Assembly: GCA_018062515.1 (NCBI GenBank)
Contig: JAGOSC010000023.1
Coordinates: forward strand, 1 to 39,458
Source of the DNA: Candidatus Omnitrophota bacterium
Lineage (GTDB): Bacteria; Omnitrophota; Gorgyraeia; Zapsychrales; Zapsychraceae
Direction: 5' to 3'
DNA length: 39,458 nucleotides
Below, in pieces: positions 22,846 through 31,727 of this stretch. How positions within the stretch are numbered: the stretch's first letter is position 1; every line of letters begins with the position of its first letter. The translations under genes and the position numbers were made by a program. The notes under the pieces are model-generated. The model worked only from the letters and a program-made list of their open reading frames with translations, was not told the DNA's origin and searched no databases.

Positions 22846-25800
22846 TTACTTGTTTGCGTTCACATTATTTGGATCCTGAAAGAATAAATCTTTATAAATA
22901 TCCTTAAATAGAGGAAATGTTGCCCCTTTCACTAATGAGTCTAAGAATTCTTGCATTGCTTGATTTAGTTTCAAAAGTTGAATGGCTGTCTTATTTTCAT
23001 TTCTAATTTTACCCGAAAGCATGGCAATCTTTCGACTCCAAAAATTACCAGCTGCTTTATTAGCGTTTCCCAATGCTTTTATGCCTCTTCCAGCTTGTGT
23101 AAAAAACCCGAATCCAGCCCCTCCTGCTAGTGCACCAAATGCACCAGAAGTTGCCATAGATCGACCATCAATATTTGAAAACAAAGCCTGCCCACCAATA
23201 AAATTTCCAATTACTTGAATACCTGCATCAAACCCGATCCCTCCAACTGCGCCACCTAAAAACGACCACACAATTAATGGTATTGCCTCGCCCATGGGAT
23301 CAATTAAATTTATAGGATTATTAACAACATACGTATACAAATTCACGCTATCTATATATCCTAAGGGGTCCCTTTGCAAAAACCTTCCAATCGTCGGATC
23401 ATACATTCTTGCCCGCATATAATACAATCCGATCTCACGATCATAGAGGGCACCGGTGAACATATAGGGATTACCTAAATATGAAACATTCAGCGGCTTA
23501 CCATAAGGATCGTAAGAATAACTTTCTACCACTTGACCTTGGGCGTTGGTTAATTGTATCACCGACCCCAGCCCATCGTAAATATAATAGTACCTTTCAC
23601 CAGTCGCGCGCGTCATGACCAAAACTTCATCCAGCCCAGCCCCATAAACGTATTCAGCAATCAGTCCGCCCGACGAATTGCGTTCTTCGATCACCCGATC
23701 TCCGTCATAAACAAACTTTGTTACCGCCGAATTAACCGTCTTTCGAATCCGCCGACCAAGTCCGTCGTATAGATACGTCGCGTTCACTCTCCCTCCCAAC
23801 GGTATTCCACCCGAGACCGAACTCAGCCGATTCTCAAAGTCGTATCCGTAATTCGTAACACCTCTCGTTTTCATATTACCGTTGGAGTCATATGTGTAGT
23901 TGATACCGCCGACCTGTGTGTACTGATTGAGATTATTCGTTATATACGAAACTCCGTCGGAATAAATACGGTTTCCCGTCGGATCATAAGTGTAATTATG
24001 TGTCTGCGCCCCAGATGAAGAAATGAGTTGATAAATATCATCGTAGGAATAACTGATTGGGCCGTTCGGTCCGCCACCGGCCATTGTACGATTGCCGGCA
24101 CCGTCATAAACATAATATAAAGTGCCGAGGTCAGCCTGCAAAGATGACCTGCTAAGTTTATTACCCATTTTGATCAATTGTCCGGCGCTGTCATAAGAAT
24201 AGCTGCTGCGCAAAGTATTCGCCGCCATAACCTCTTTCTTTATCCGCCGACCCAGCTTGTCATAAGCATAATTTGCCAGCGTAATGTTATTCTCGATGAC
24301 CGAGACCATCTCATTATTTTCATTGTAGACATATTCCACGTTTCTTCCCGACGGATAAATAACACGTGTCAAATTTCCGGCACCATCATATGTATAATCC
24401 ATATCCGCCAAGCCAGGATAACGAACCTTAACGAGCCGGTTTAGCTCGTCGTAAAACATAAATGTTCGACCTTGAATATCGTCGATCCATTTAATGTTGC
24501 CCGCTTCATCGCGTTCATAATGCACATCATTACCAATGGCATAATTGATGTCGATCAACTTGTTGAGCTGATTGTAAACGTAATCAGTTTGCTGAGTTTT
24601 GGCGTCCACCCGTCGGGTAAGATTACCCTGGTTGTCATAAGTGAACGTATATTGTTTGCTCTGGGCGTCGGTTTCCGTCTTGAGTCGGTTGAGCGCATCA
24701 TAAACCATCACCGTCGGCGGATGCCAATTCGGATTGGTCACGGTCACCGGATTGGAGACAGCCAAGTGCATGTAATTATCATTATCAAAGGATGTGCTGC
24801 TCACGCCCCCCTGCCCATCGATTGTATTCAAAAGATTACCGAAAACATCGTAACTATATGTGGTGGTATTCTGTTCATGGTCGGTGACACTCAAAAGATT
24901 TCCATTGGGCGAGTAAGTAAAATTTGTTGTCCGCTCAAGCGGGTCGGTCACAGATGTCCGCCGGTCTTCTTCATCATAAGTAAAGGTGGTTTCCTGTTCC
25001 AAAGCATCAGTCATTTTGACCAGCCTACCGTTAGCATCGTAGTCAAAATTGGTCACTCGGTTTTCAGGCTGGGTGATTTGTGTTAAATCTCCGTCGGAAT
25101 TGTATTCACATGTCGTCGTGTTATCGCGCGGGTCGGTCATTGACGTCATTTCTCCTAAACTATTGTACGTCATATTCGTTTCATAATTTAACGGAGAAGG
25201 AGCGATTGTTTTTGTAAGATTGCCGCTTTCGTATTCATAGGTCGTGGTAAATCCTCGCGTATCCGTGGATGTCAGAGGCATATTATAAACCGGATCATAG
25301 GTGAACCTGGTATGGTGTAGTTGAGCGTCGAGAATATCAGTCACGTTTCCGTTAACATAAACAAAATTCGTTTCGCGACTGTTTTTATCCGTGTAACGAG
25401 TGATATTTCCGTTATCGTCGTTGAGGGTATATTCTACTTTCGCATAAGGATCTTCCACCGCCTGAAGAAAAAGTTTGGAATCGAAATTGTATTTATACAT
25501 TTCCCCTTTATCGTTGACCACGTGTGTGGTGTCCCAGTTATAATCAAAGTGTGTGTAATTTCCCAGCGGATCGCGCTGGCTTAACATGCGGTCGTTATAA
25601 GCATAGGTGTAAACATAAGTGTTATCTTCCCGATCTTTGCTCTCGGTCATGTTGTGATTAATGGGATTATAAGTGTATTGACGGCTGTGCTCTTCACGGT
25701 CTTCCACCCTGATTAAATGGTTTTGAGCGTTATAAATATATTTGGTCTGATGACCTAATGGGTCCGTGACGCTGGAAACCTGATTATTGGGCCCATACTG

Positions 25801-27453
25801 TAATGTCAGCGCGCGTGTGCCGTCAGAAGCGATCGATGTGAGCCGTTGTTTACCTCCGATCAGTGTGTAGCCGAGGGTGGTTCGATTGCCGCTGCGATCT
25901 TCGGTATATAAAAGTTTTCCGCTCAGGTCAAAACGCCGTATGTCACCGTGTTTGAAACGCAGGGTAAAACCTGCGGCGTCTTTTGTTAAAGCCGTATATG
26001 TTGTGAAAGGAACGGATGTATAAGCCCCGTTTCCCGTCGACGTGAAAACCTGCCGGCTGTTATTGTCATGGATGAGCGTCACATGGTCAGAATATTCTTT
26101 GATACGCATACTGTAACTATGGCTCCATCCCCAGCCGAAAATAAAATCATTGTCGTCATGTGAAAAAGAATAGAACTGATTGTTGCCTGGCGCGGTAATG
26201 GTGATGTTGTCATAATGCGCGTGGCAAAAATACGATTCCAGGGCAATATATCCTGATCCAATGATAGGATTACTGTCGTTGATATTGATTCTTAGAACTC
26301 CATTGACATAGACTTTAATGTTATTACTGTTAGCCTCTATTTTTAAGCGGTTAAAATTCAGAGGGTTTACTCCCGACGGAACCGTCGCCAGAATCGCCGG
26401 CGGAGCGGGATCACTCAAATTTTTTCGCCGGGCCAGCTCCATCACGCCATCGCTTTTGATCAGGACATAATAACGGTTGTTTTTGTCAAAGAAACGAAAA
26501 TTGACCCAGGCCATTTCCCAGGGATACGTGGCCCCGGGTGTAACGGTTTTCAGATCCAACTCCAAAGTAAAATTGTCAAATGTGCTTTTGGTGAATGATC
26601 GATCGCCTTGCCCCGAATATTCGCCGTTTTCAATCACCCAAGATCCCGCTCCCTCGTCGGGAATAAATCCGTCCACTTCACTGACCGTCTGCGCGTTATA
26701 AAAACGCGTCAACGTTAAATCCTGGCCGCGCGCCGGAATATTCATGTCCGTAATGTTCATGAACATATTGCCATTTTGTAAATTCACCGGATCGCTGGTA
26801 CTGGCCGAGATATTTTTCTTGTTGTATAGAGCCCCGTTTCCGACGGAATAAACAAATCCCGGACCACCCAAACCACCACAATTGGAACAGGGATTGGCAC
26901 CGCGGGATTCTTGACGCTCCCTTTCACTCATATAACAAATTTTTCCAAGCTTGCCTTTTTTAACCGCTTTTGCCGCACGGATTTTTTTATTGCTGATAAC
27001 AAGCCCCGTACCGTCCCAATGTGATTCGAAGATTCGTCGGTGCATGCTGTAATTCTCAAAACCAAAACGCGGATTATAAATATAAACCGAATCGCCTTCA
27101 ATCTTCTCTATTAACGCGAAATGTCCGTTGTTGTTAAATACAATGAGCCCTTCTTTGATAACTTTTTTAATAAAGTCCACATCGCCGTTTTTAAAGGCGA
27201 ACGTTTTCAATTTGTGACCGCGAGCGTCTTCGGCCAAATCTGCAAAACTGGTCAGACCGTAATGTTTAGAGGCGTAATCTTTAATATGTTCAAGGGAATA
27301 TGGAATACTGTAATGCTTGTAAATGTATTCAAGCATTTCCGGCCCGCAGAATGGAAGGTGATCAATTTGTTTCGTTGCGCCGGCAGTGGCCACGCTAACC
27401 ATAAAGGCCAGCATAAAAAAGATGAAAACTTGAAGAGAAAGTTTTTTGAACAT
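22846..27453 (-). CDS. Rhs/YD-repeat protein with N-terminal C39-like and LamG-like domains
   Basis: About 1535 residues from ATG 27453 (GAGG seven bases before; an in-frame ATG at 27552 overlaps the promoter). Signal peptide 1-25 (LQVFIFFMLAFMVSVATAG). Residues 28-160: C39-peptidase-like (C36 in PFCGPEMLEYIY, H111 in NNGHFALIEKI, then YIYNPRFGFE; Asn replaces the usual Asp). Cys-rich linker PCSNCGG. Residues of about 225-260: Rhs N-terminal motif DPVNLQNGNMF. Residues 265-425: concanavalin/LamG-like insert. Then about 35 YD repeats to the core-end motif GRFLQRDPLGYIDSVNLYTY with NPINLIDPMG. The last 147 residues are variable: a glycine-rich membrane-like stretch (LGGAVGGIGF, GALAGGAGFGFF), then a helical end with no recognised toxin motif. 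Such proteins encapsulate and deliver C-terminal effectors; whether this one is active is unknown. Confidence 0.85.
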   Translation of the reverse strand: MFKKLSLQVFIFFMLAFMVSVATAGATKQIDHLPFCGPEMLEYIYKHYSIPYSLEHIKDYASKHYGLTSFADLAEDARGHKLKTFAFKNGDVDFIKKVIKEGLIVFNNNGHFALIEKIEGDSVYIYNPRFGFENYSMHRRIFESHWDGTGLVISNKKIRAAKAVKKGKLGKICYMSERERQESRGANPCSNCGGLGGPGFVYSVGNGALYNKKNISASTSDPVNLQNGNMFMNITDMNIPARGQDLTLTRFYNAQTVSEVDGFIPDEGAGSWVIENGEYSGQGDRSFTKSTFDNFTLELDLKTVTPGATYPWEMAWVNFRFFDKNNRYYVLIKSDGVMELARRKNLSDPAPPAILATVPSGVNPLNFNRLKIEANSNNIKVYVNGVLRININDSNPIIGSGYIALESYFCHAHYDNITITAPGNNQFYSFSHDDNDFIFGWGWSHSYSMRIKEYSDHVTLIHDNNSRQVFTSTGNGAYTSVPFTTYTALTKDAAGFTLRFKHGDIRRFDLSGKLLYTEDRSGNRTTLGYTLIGGKQRLTSIASDGTRALTLQYGPNNQVSSVTDPLGHQTKYIYNAQNHLIRVEDREEHSRQYTYNPINHNMTESKDREDNTYVYTYAYNDRMLSQRDPLGNYTHFDYNWDTTHVVNDKGEMYKYNFDSKLFLQAVEDPYAKVEYTLNDDNGNITRYTDKNSRETNFVYVNGNVTDILDAQLHHTRFTYDPVYNMPLTSTDTRGFTTTYEYESGNLTKTIAPSPLNYETNMTYNSLGEMTSMTDPRDNTTTCEYNSDGDLTQITQPENRVTNFDYDANGRLVKMTDALEQETTFTYDEEDRRTSVTDPLERTTNFTYSPNGNLLSVTDHEQNTTTYSYDVFGNLLNTIDGQGGVSSTSFDNDNYMHLAVSNPVTVTNPNWHPPTVMVYDALNRLKTETDAQSKQYTFTYDNQGNLTRRVDAKTQQTDYVYNQLNKLIDINYAIGNDVHYERDEAGNIKWIDDIQGRTFMFYDELNRLVKVRYPGLADMDYTYDGAGNLTRVIYPSGRNVEYVYNENNEMVSVIENNITLANYAYDKLGRRIKKEVMAANTLRSSYSYDSAGQLIKMGNKLSRSSLQADLGTLYYVYDGAGNRTMAGGGPNGPISYSYDDIYQLISSSGAQTHNYTYDPTGNRIYSDGVSYITNNLNQYTQVGGINYTYDSNGNMKTRGVTNYGYDFENRLSSVSGGIPLGGRVNATYLYDGLGRRIRKTVNSAVTKFVYDGDRVIEERNSSGGLIAEYVYGAGLDEVLVMTRATGERYYYIYDGLGSVIQLTNAQGQVVESYSYDPYGKPLNVSYLGNPYMFTGALYDREIGLYYMRARMYDPTIGRFLQRDPLGYIDSVNLYTYVVNNPINLIDPMGEAIPLIVWSFLGGAVGGIGFDAGIQVIGNFIGGQALFSNIDGRSMATSGAFGALAGGAGFGFFTQAGRGIKALGNANKAAGNFWSRKIAMLSGKIRNENKTAIQLLKLNQAMQEFLDSLVKGATFPLFKDIYKDLFFQDPNNVNANK

Positions 27454-27551
27454 AAACAGAACCTCATTTTGCTTTAACCATGTTGAAATTGATAGTTGTA
27501 GCAAGGTCTGTTTATGGGTGGGACGAGTGAGAAGACATTTGCGTTGAATCA

Positions 27552-27580
27552 AATATATATCAAATTTGATTAAATGTCAA
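27552..27580 (-). promoter_or_regulatory. sigma70-type promoter of the Rhs gene
   Basis: TTGACA at 27580-27575, a 17-base spacer, then TATATT (5 of 6) at 27557-27552. Predicted leader about 90 bases. The spacer TTTAATCAAATTTGATA nearly repeats that of the propeller-operon promoter at 2365-2393. Confidence 0.6.
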
Positions 27581-27582
27581 AT
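27564..27582. promoter_or_regulatory. Candidate operator, ATTTGA-N7-TCAAAT, at the Rhs promoter
   Basis: Same half-sites and same spacing as at 2377-2395. It overlaps the -35 element and sits beside the further palindromes ATCAAATTTGAT (27559-27570) and CAAATATTTG (27578-27587). Confidence 0.45.
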
Positions 27583-27635
27583 ATTTGTCTTTTCTACAAA
27601 AGGCAGGCACAATAAGAAATAATGCTATTTAGCTT

Positions 27636-27813
27636 GTTGGGTTTCTTGAGTTTTTTGAGTTGGTTGGGGTTTGTTGGGTTGGTCGGGTTTGTTGAGTGTG
27701 TTGCGTTATTAGAGTTTTTTGTGTTGGTTGGGTTTTTTGTGTTAATAGAATTTGTTGGGATTGTTGAGTTAGTAAACTCAATCAACCCAATCAACCCAAT
27801 GAACTCAATAAAC
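27636..27813. repeat. Nonamer array (family B) behind fabD
   Basis: Read on the minus strand from fabD: a short G/T-rich arm, starting inside the last codons of fabD (27813-27776), then a long A/C-rich arm (27775-27636). The fabD C-terminus SLLSSLG and its TGA stop are array sequence. It separates fabD from the Rhs promoter by taking up most of the gap 27583-27790. Confidence 0.85.
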
Positions 27814-28717
27814 TCGCAAGGTCTTCGGGCTTTTGAATATTGTAGACCGTCAATTCGCGGTTAATTTTCTTAATCAATCCCTTTAAAACCGTTCCCGGAC
27901 CAATTTCGATAAAAACTTTTACACCGCTTTCCACGATGGTATTGATGGAATCGACCCACTGCACGGAAGAGGTGATTTGTTTGGATAGGTTCATGAGGAT
28001 ATGATCGGTGTTAGCGGTGGGAACCGCGTCCACATTACTAAGAATAGGAAAAATAGGATCAGTTAACTCGATGGAACGCAGATGATCTTTGAATTGATGA
28101 GCCGCTGACTGCATAAGGCTGGAATGAAAGGCGCCGCTTACATCCAAAGGAATGACACGTTTAGCACCGGCATCGGTGAGACGTTGGGACGCGGCTTTCA
28201 CCTTATCCGCTTCACCGGTAATGACGATCTGATCCGGTGAATTAAAATTCGCTACTTCCGCCCCAGTTTCCTGACAAATTTTTATCAGCGCGTCTTTTTC
28301 AAATCCTAAAACGGCGGCCATGGCGCCTTCGCGCAATTGCGTTGACTCTTCCATTAATGATGATCGCACCACGACGAGCTTTAATGTTTCTTCAAATGAT
28401 AATGCTTCTGACGCGCACAGTGAAGAATATTCACCTAAGCTGAGCCCGCAGGTAAATTGTACATCAAATTTTTTATAGACGGGATGAGCCTTAAGGGCAT
28501 AAAACGCTGCCATGCTCATTGTAAAAATCGCTGGCTGACAAAACGCCGTCGATGTTAATTTTTCTTGCGGACCATTAAAAATAACATCCTTAAGGCCTTT
28601 AACAATTTGATCAGCTTGATCAAAAATCTTTTTGGCTTCCAGCGAGGATTGATAAAATTCTTGTCCCATTCCTACGCTTTGCGCGCCTTGTCCTGGGAAT
28701 ATAAGAGCAACTTTCAT
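27791..28717 (-). CDS. Malonyl-CoA:ACP transacylase FabD
   Basis: Transfers malonyl groups from CoA to acyl carrier protein for fatty-acid synthesis (cytoplasm). 308 residues from ATG 28717, the usual length. N-terminal FPGQGAQSVGMG, nucleophile S93 in GLSLGEYSSL (Leu for the common His, as in many FabDs), catalytic H198 in SGAFHSSLM, and VSGAF/EIGPGTVL. An alternative ATG at 28726 overlaps the fabH stop; the chosen start fits homologues. It follows fabH by two bases. The last seven residues are encoded by a nonamer array. The genes fabG and acpP, often next, are absent: the array and Rhs gene follow. Confidence 0.93.
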   Translation of the reverse strand: MKVALIFPGQGAQSVGMGQEFYQSSLEAKKIFDQADQIVKGLKDVIFNGPQEKLTSTAFCQPAIFTMSMAAFYALKAHPVYKKFDVQFTCGLSLGEYSSLCASEALSFEETLKLVVVRSSLMEESTQLREGAMAAVLGFEKDALIKICQETGAEVANFNSPDQIVITGEADKVKAASQRLTDAGAKRVIPLDVSGAFHSSLMQSAAHQFKDHLRSIELTDPIFPILSNVDAVPTANTDHILMNLSKQITSSVQWVDSINTIVESGVKVFIEIGPGTVLKGLIKKINRELTVYNIQKPEDLASLLSSLG

Positions 28718-28719
28718 AT

Positions 28720-29697
28720 TTACCATTTCACAATATTAGCGGCGCTGACGAGTCCAGCCCCAAAGGTTACTAAAGCGACGGTATCGCCCTCTTTAATCGC
28801 GCCTTCTTTATCCGCTTCATACAAAGCGACCGCGATCGACGCTGCCGACATATTGCCGTATTTATGAATATTAATAAAAAACTTTTCTTTGGGAACATCC
28901 AGCATTTTAGCCACGGCGGAAATAATACGGTCATTGGCTTGATGTGGAATGACTAAATCAATATCGTGTAAACCTAAATTAACTTTTTTTAAGGATTCCT
29001 CGACGGCAACCGCCATAGAATGAACCGCGATTTTAAAGAGTTCCTTACCTTGCATGACGACATACGGTAAACGGATCAATTCACGTTTTTGATCCATAGG
29101 ATCCCGCCCGTCGGAAACAACCGACATCAATTCACCAAATTCACCTTGAGCATGCATAAAATCAGAAATGATCCCTTTTCCAGCGGCCACTTCTCCGAGC
29201 ACACAAGCCCCGGCGCCGTCGCCAAATAAAACACATGTGTCACGGTCATTCCAATCAATCAGATTAGTGATTTTTTCTGAAGCGATGACCAAGGCGTTTT
29301 TATATAAGCCGCTGAGCAAATATTGTTTCGCCGTTGTAAGGCCATACAAAAATCCGGAACAGGCCGCGCCGATATCAAAGGCTGTTGCTTTTCGAGCACC
29401 GATTTTTTTTTGGACAAGACAAGCTACCGACGGGAAATTACTATCAGGTGAGATCGTGGTTACAATGATTAATTCAATATCTTCGACTTTAATACCGGAA
29501 TTTTTAACGGCTTCAAGAGCCGCGCCAGTAGCAAGATCACTGTTCGTTTGTGAACGATCAGCGATGCGGCGTTCTTTAATTCCAGTGCGCGTGGTGATCC
29601 AGTCGTCGGAAGTGTCGACCATCTTTTCTAAATCATGGTTCGTTAATATTCTTTCAGGTAAGCAATGCCCTAAGCCAAGTATTCCGACGTTTTTCAT
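28720..29697 (-). CDS. 3-oxoacyl-ACP synthase III FabH
   Basis: Condenses acetyl-CoA (or another primer) with malonyl-ACP to start fatty-acid synthesis. 325 residues, normal length. Thiolase fold with C113 (FDIGAACSGFLYGL), H252 (VIPHQAN) and N282 (HKYGNMSAAS), the Cys-His-Asn triad; GILGLGHCLPERILTN at the start and FGAGLVSAANIVKW at the end. In an operon with fabD and, beyond a 110-base heptamer array, plsX. No strong Shine-Dalgarno sequence. Confidence 0.95.
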   Translation of the reverse strand: MKNVGILGLGHCLPERILTNHDLEKMVDTSDDWITTRTGIKERRIADRSQTNSDLATGAALEAVKNSGIKVEDIELIIVTTISPDSNFPSVACLVQKKIGARKATAFDIGAACSGFLYGLTTAKQYLLSGLYKNALVIASEKITNLIDWNDRDTCVLFGDGAGACVLGEVAAGKGIISDFMHAQGEFGELMSVVSDGRDPMDQKRELIRLPYVVMQGKELFKIAVHSMAVAVEESLKKVNLGLHDIDLVIPHQANDRIISAVAKMLDVPKEKFFINIHKYGNMSAASIAVALYEADKEGAIKEGDTVALVTFGAGLVSAANIVKW

Positions 29698-29716
29698 AGC
29701 TTGATAATTCCGTAAT

Positions 29717-29804
29717 TAGTCACAATGTGACAAGACACAAGGTCACAGGCTTATGTGACATATGACTTTGTGACGTGTGTCATGTGTCGTTGTGACTTGT
29801 GACT
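29717..29804. repeat. Heptamer palindrome (family A) between plsX and fabH
   Basis: Read on the minus strand, it begins right after the plsX stop codon with an A/C-rich arm (GTCACAAGTCACAA) and ends with a G/T-rich arm (TGTGACCTTGTGTCTTGTCA). The arms are complementary. It fills nearly all of the gap between plsX and fabH; same family as the arrays around S23 copy 1. Confidence 0.85.
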
Positions 29805-29807
29805 TCA

Positions 29808-30794
29808 TTATTGTTTCATCTCTTTGGTCATCGCCGATAAAATATCATGTTCAACTTCACGCATCGTTGCTTTAATCGCATTCTTAATCGCTTTTGGTGT
29901 AGAACGGCCATGACTGATCATAACAACACCGTTAACGCCCAATAATGGCGCGCCGCCGTATTCGGAATAATCGACCAACTTCTTTAAATCGCCTAAACCC
30001 AACTTCATCAATAAAGCCCCGGCGATGGCAATGAAATTTTTCTTCACTTCACGTTTCACCAATTTTTGCGCGGACTCCATTAATCCTTCCGACACTTTAA
30101 GGACAACATTACCGACAAACCCATCGCAAACAATGCAATCCGTTTTTCCGGTATACACTTCATTCGCCTCGACATTACCGGCAAAATTCTTGACCCGTCC
30201 GCTCATTAGTTTATAAGCTTCCTTGGCTAACCCTCCGCCTTTACCGGCTTCTTCGCCGATGTTTAACAATCCTATCGTCGGAGATGCGACACCTAAAACT
30301 TCACGGACATAAATTTCCGCCATTAAAGCTGATTGTAAAAGATGTTCGGGCTTGGCTTCAGAATTGGCGCCGACATCAATAAGAAAAGAAAATTTTTTTA
30401 ACGTTGGAATAGCTAAGCCGATCGCAGGACGTTCAACACCTTCGAGCATGCCTAAATATATCGTTGAGGCAGCGACGACGGCACCGGTATTTCCGGCGCT
30501 GACAAACGCATCATAACCAGGTTGTTTAAGAAGATTGATCCCGACGGAGATCGAAGATTGTTTTTTGGTGCGGACAGGTGTTTTTGCCGGCTCATCCATG
30601 CCGACAACTTCCGGGGCGTGAATAATTTCAAAAAGATCAGCGGAACAATTATGTTTTTTAAGTTCGGCCCTGATCTGATCTTCAATACCGACTAACGCGA
30701 TCTTAACATTAAGTTCTTTAACCGCCTGAATAACGCCTTCAATAACAGCTTGCGGGGCAAAATCCCCGCCCATGGCATCGACGACAATTTTCAT
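29808..30794 (-). CDS. Phosphate acyltransferase PlsX
   Basis: Makes acyl-phosphate from acyl-ACP for phospholipid synthesis; peripheral membrane enzyme. 328 residues, normal length. VDAMGGDFAP at the start, SVGINLLK, FVSAGNTGAVVA, RPAIGLAIP, LIDVGANSE, GLLNIGEEAGKG, DGFVGNVVLKVSEG and GGAPLLGVNG are all characteristic. In the usual rpmF-plsX-fabH-fabD order. The gap to rpmF (30795-30981) holds no gene or clear terminator. Confidence 0.95.
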   Translation of the reverse strand: MKIVVDAMGGDFAPQAVIEGVIQAVKELNVKIALVGIEDQIRAELKKHNCSADLFEIIHAPEVVGMDEPAKTPVRTKKQSSISVGINLLKQPGYDAFVSAGNTGAVVAASTIYLGMLEGVERPAIGLAIPTLKKFSFLIDVGANSEAKPEHLLQSALMAEIYVREVLGVASPTIGLLNIGEEAGKGGGLAKEAYKLMSGRVKNFAGNVEANEVYTGKTDCIVCDGFVGNVVLKVSEGLMESAQKLVKREVKKNFIAIAGALLMKLGLGDLKKLVDYSEYGGAPLLGVNGVVMISHGRSTPKAIKNAIKATMREVEHDILSAMTKEMKQ

Positions 30795-30981
30795 GAATGT
30801 ATATTCCGGATTAAGGTTAAGAATTTCTCAGAAAGACTTAATGGATTGTCGTATTTCGGTGTGTGTGCAGAACCAATAAGTCATAAGAAACAAAGTTGAT
30901 CAAATTTAGGCCAAAATTCAGATCGGCCCCTGTATCATTTATAATATTTGTTGTTTAAAAAGCAACAAATAAAGTGACTTA

Positions 30982-31191
30982 TTAACCTTTTTCTTCTTTT
31001 TCTACTTTGGCTTTGACCTTAATGGCGACAATCTGCTGACCTTTGTACATACCGGTGATCGGATCAACCCGATGATTATGGCCCATCGTGCTGCCTGTCG
31101 TGGATAAGTCTCCAAAGTTTTCAGCAATTTTGTAATGCGTACCGCGTTTGCGGCTGCGCTGCTTTGAATGTTGTCGTTTTGGATTTGGCAT
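30982..31191 (-). CDS. 50S ribosomal protein L32
   Basis: 69 residues; N-terminus PNPKRQHSKQRSRKRG typical of bL32. The zinc-binding cysteines of the common form are absent (GHNHRVDPITGMYKGQQ in that place), so this is a C-minus variant, with a slightly long charged C-terminus. AGGAG lies before the ATG. It sits between yceD and plsX, as in most bacteria. Confidence 0.93.
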   Translation of the reverse strand: MPNPKRQHSKQRSRKRGTHYKIAENFGDLSTTGSTMGHNHRVDPITGMYKGQQIVAIKVKAKVEKEEKG

Positions 31192-31251
31192 TGTAAATAA
31201 CTCCTATTATGTTGTGATATCGCTCAATTTAATTTTATTTGACCAACGGTT

Positions 31252-31701
31252 TTACTCTATATCTTTTAATCCTTTAAATGCTTTATATGTATTTTCCGGC
31301 GGGGCATCTTCATCAGCAACTTCACGTATTTCTTGTGCCTCTTTTAACATTTCCGCGTCGCTTAAAATCCTTAACGGAAGCTGAAGAATAATTTCTTGCC
31401 GTATATCTTCTTCAATATCCAAACTTTCCTGATAAGGTTCAATTTCATAATCTAAGTTGAAGCGCACACCCCAATCCTTTTGCAGCTTAACCAAACTTCG
31501 GCAGCAAAATGTTTCAAAACGTGTTTTTACTTCAACATCGAGGAGAATGGTTGATTCAAATCGTCTTAAGAGTGCCTTTACTTTCAGCGGTTCAATAAAC
31601 TGAATAACATCTTCTGCAGATTTCTCAAATAAACTTGGATCGATTGTATCTTCTACTTTAAGGCCGCCGGCTAAAATGTCGCGGATCAATATTTTTTTCA
31701 T
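31252..31701 (-). CDS. DUF177/YceD-family protein
   Basis: 149 residues from ATG 31701, which fits the family start (KKILIRDILAGGLKVEDTI). YceD proteins are encoded beside rpmF and have been linked to 23S rRNA maturation or ribosomal protein L32 in some lineages; the mechanism is not settled. Seen: central FESTILLDVEVKTRFETFC and CRSLVKLQKDW with only the C-x-C/R remnant of the usual cysteine pairs, and an acidic C-terminus. An ATG at 31731 forms an ATGA overlap with the coaD stop, so coupled translation from there is an alternative. Confidence 0.85.
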   Translation of the reverse strand: MKKILIRDILAGGLKVEDTIDPSLFEKSAEDVIQFIEPLKVKALLRRFESTILLDVEVKTRFETFCCRSLVKLQKDWGVRFNLDYEIEPYQESLDIEEDIRQEIILQLPLRILSDAEMLKEAQEIREVADEDAPPENTYKAFKGLKDIE

Positions 31702-31727
31702 AGCTGTTCTCTCAAGCTGATTCACTA

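Noticed and set aside
24178..25584. Open frames on the plus strand across the Rhs gene
   Set aside because: They are shadows of the YD repeats (biased codon pattern), with no ribosome binding sites or recognisable products.
27454..27552. Longer start of the Rhs protein
   Set aside because: The extra 33 residues overlap the predicted promoter and precede a normal signal peptide that starts at 27453 with its own ribosome binding site.
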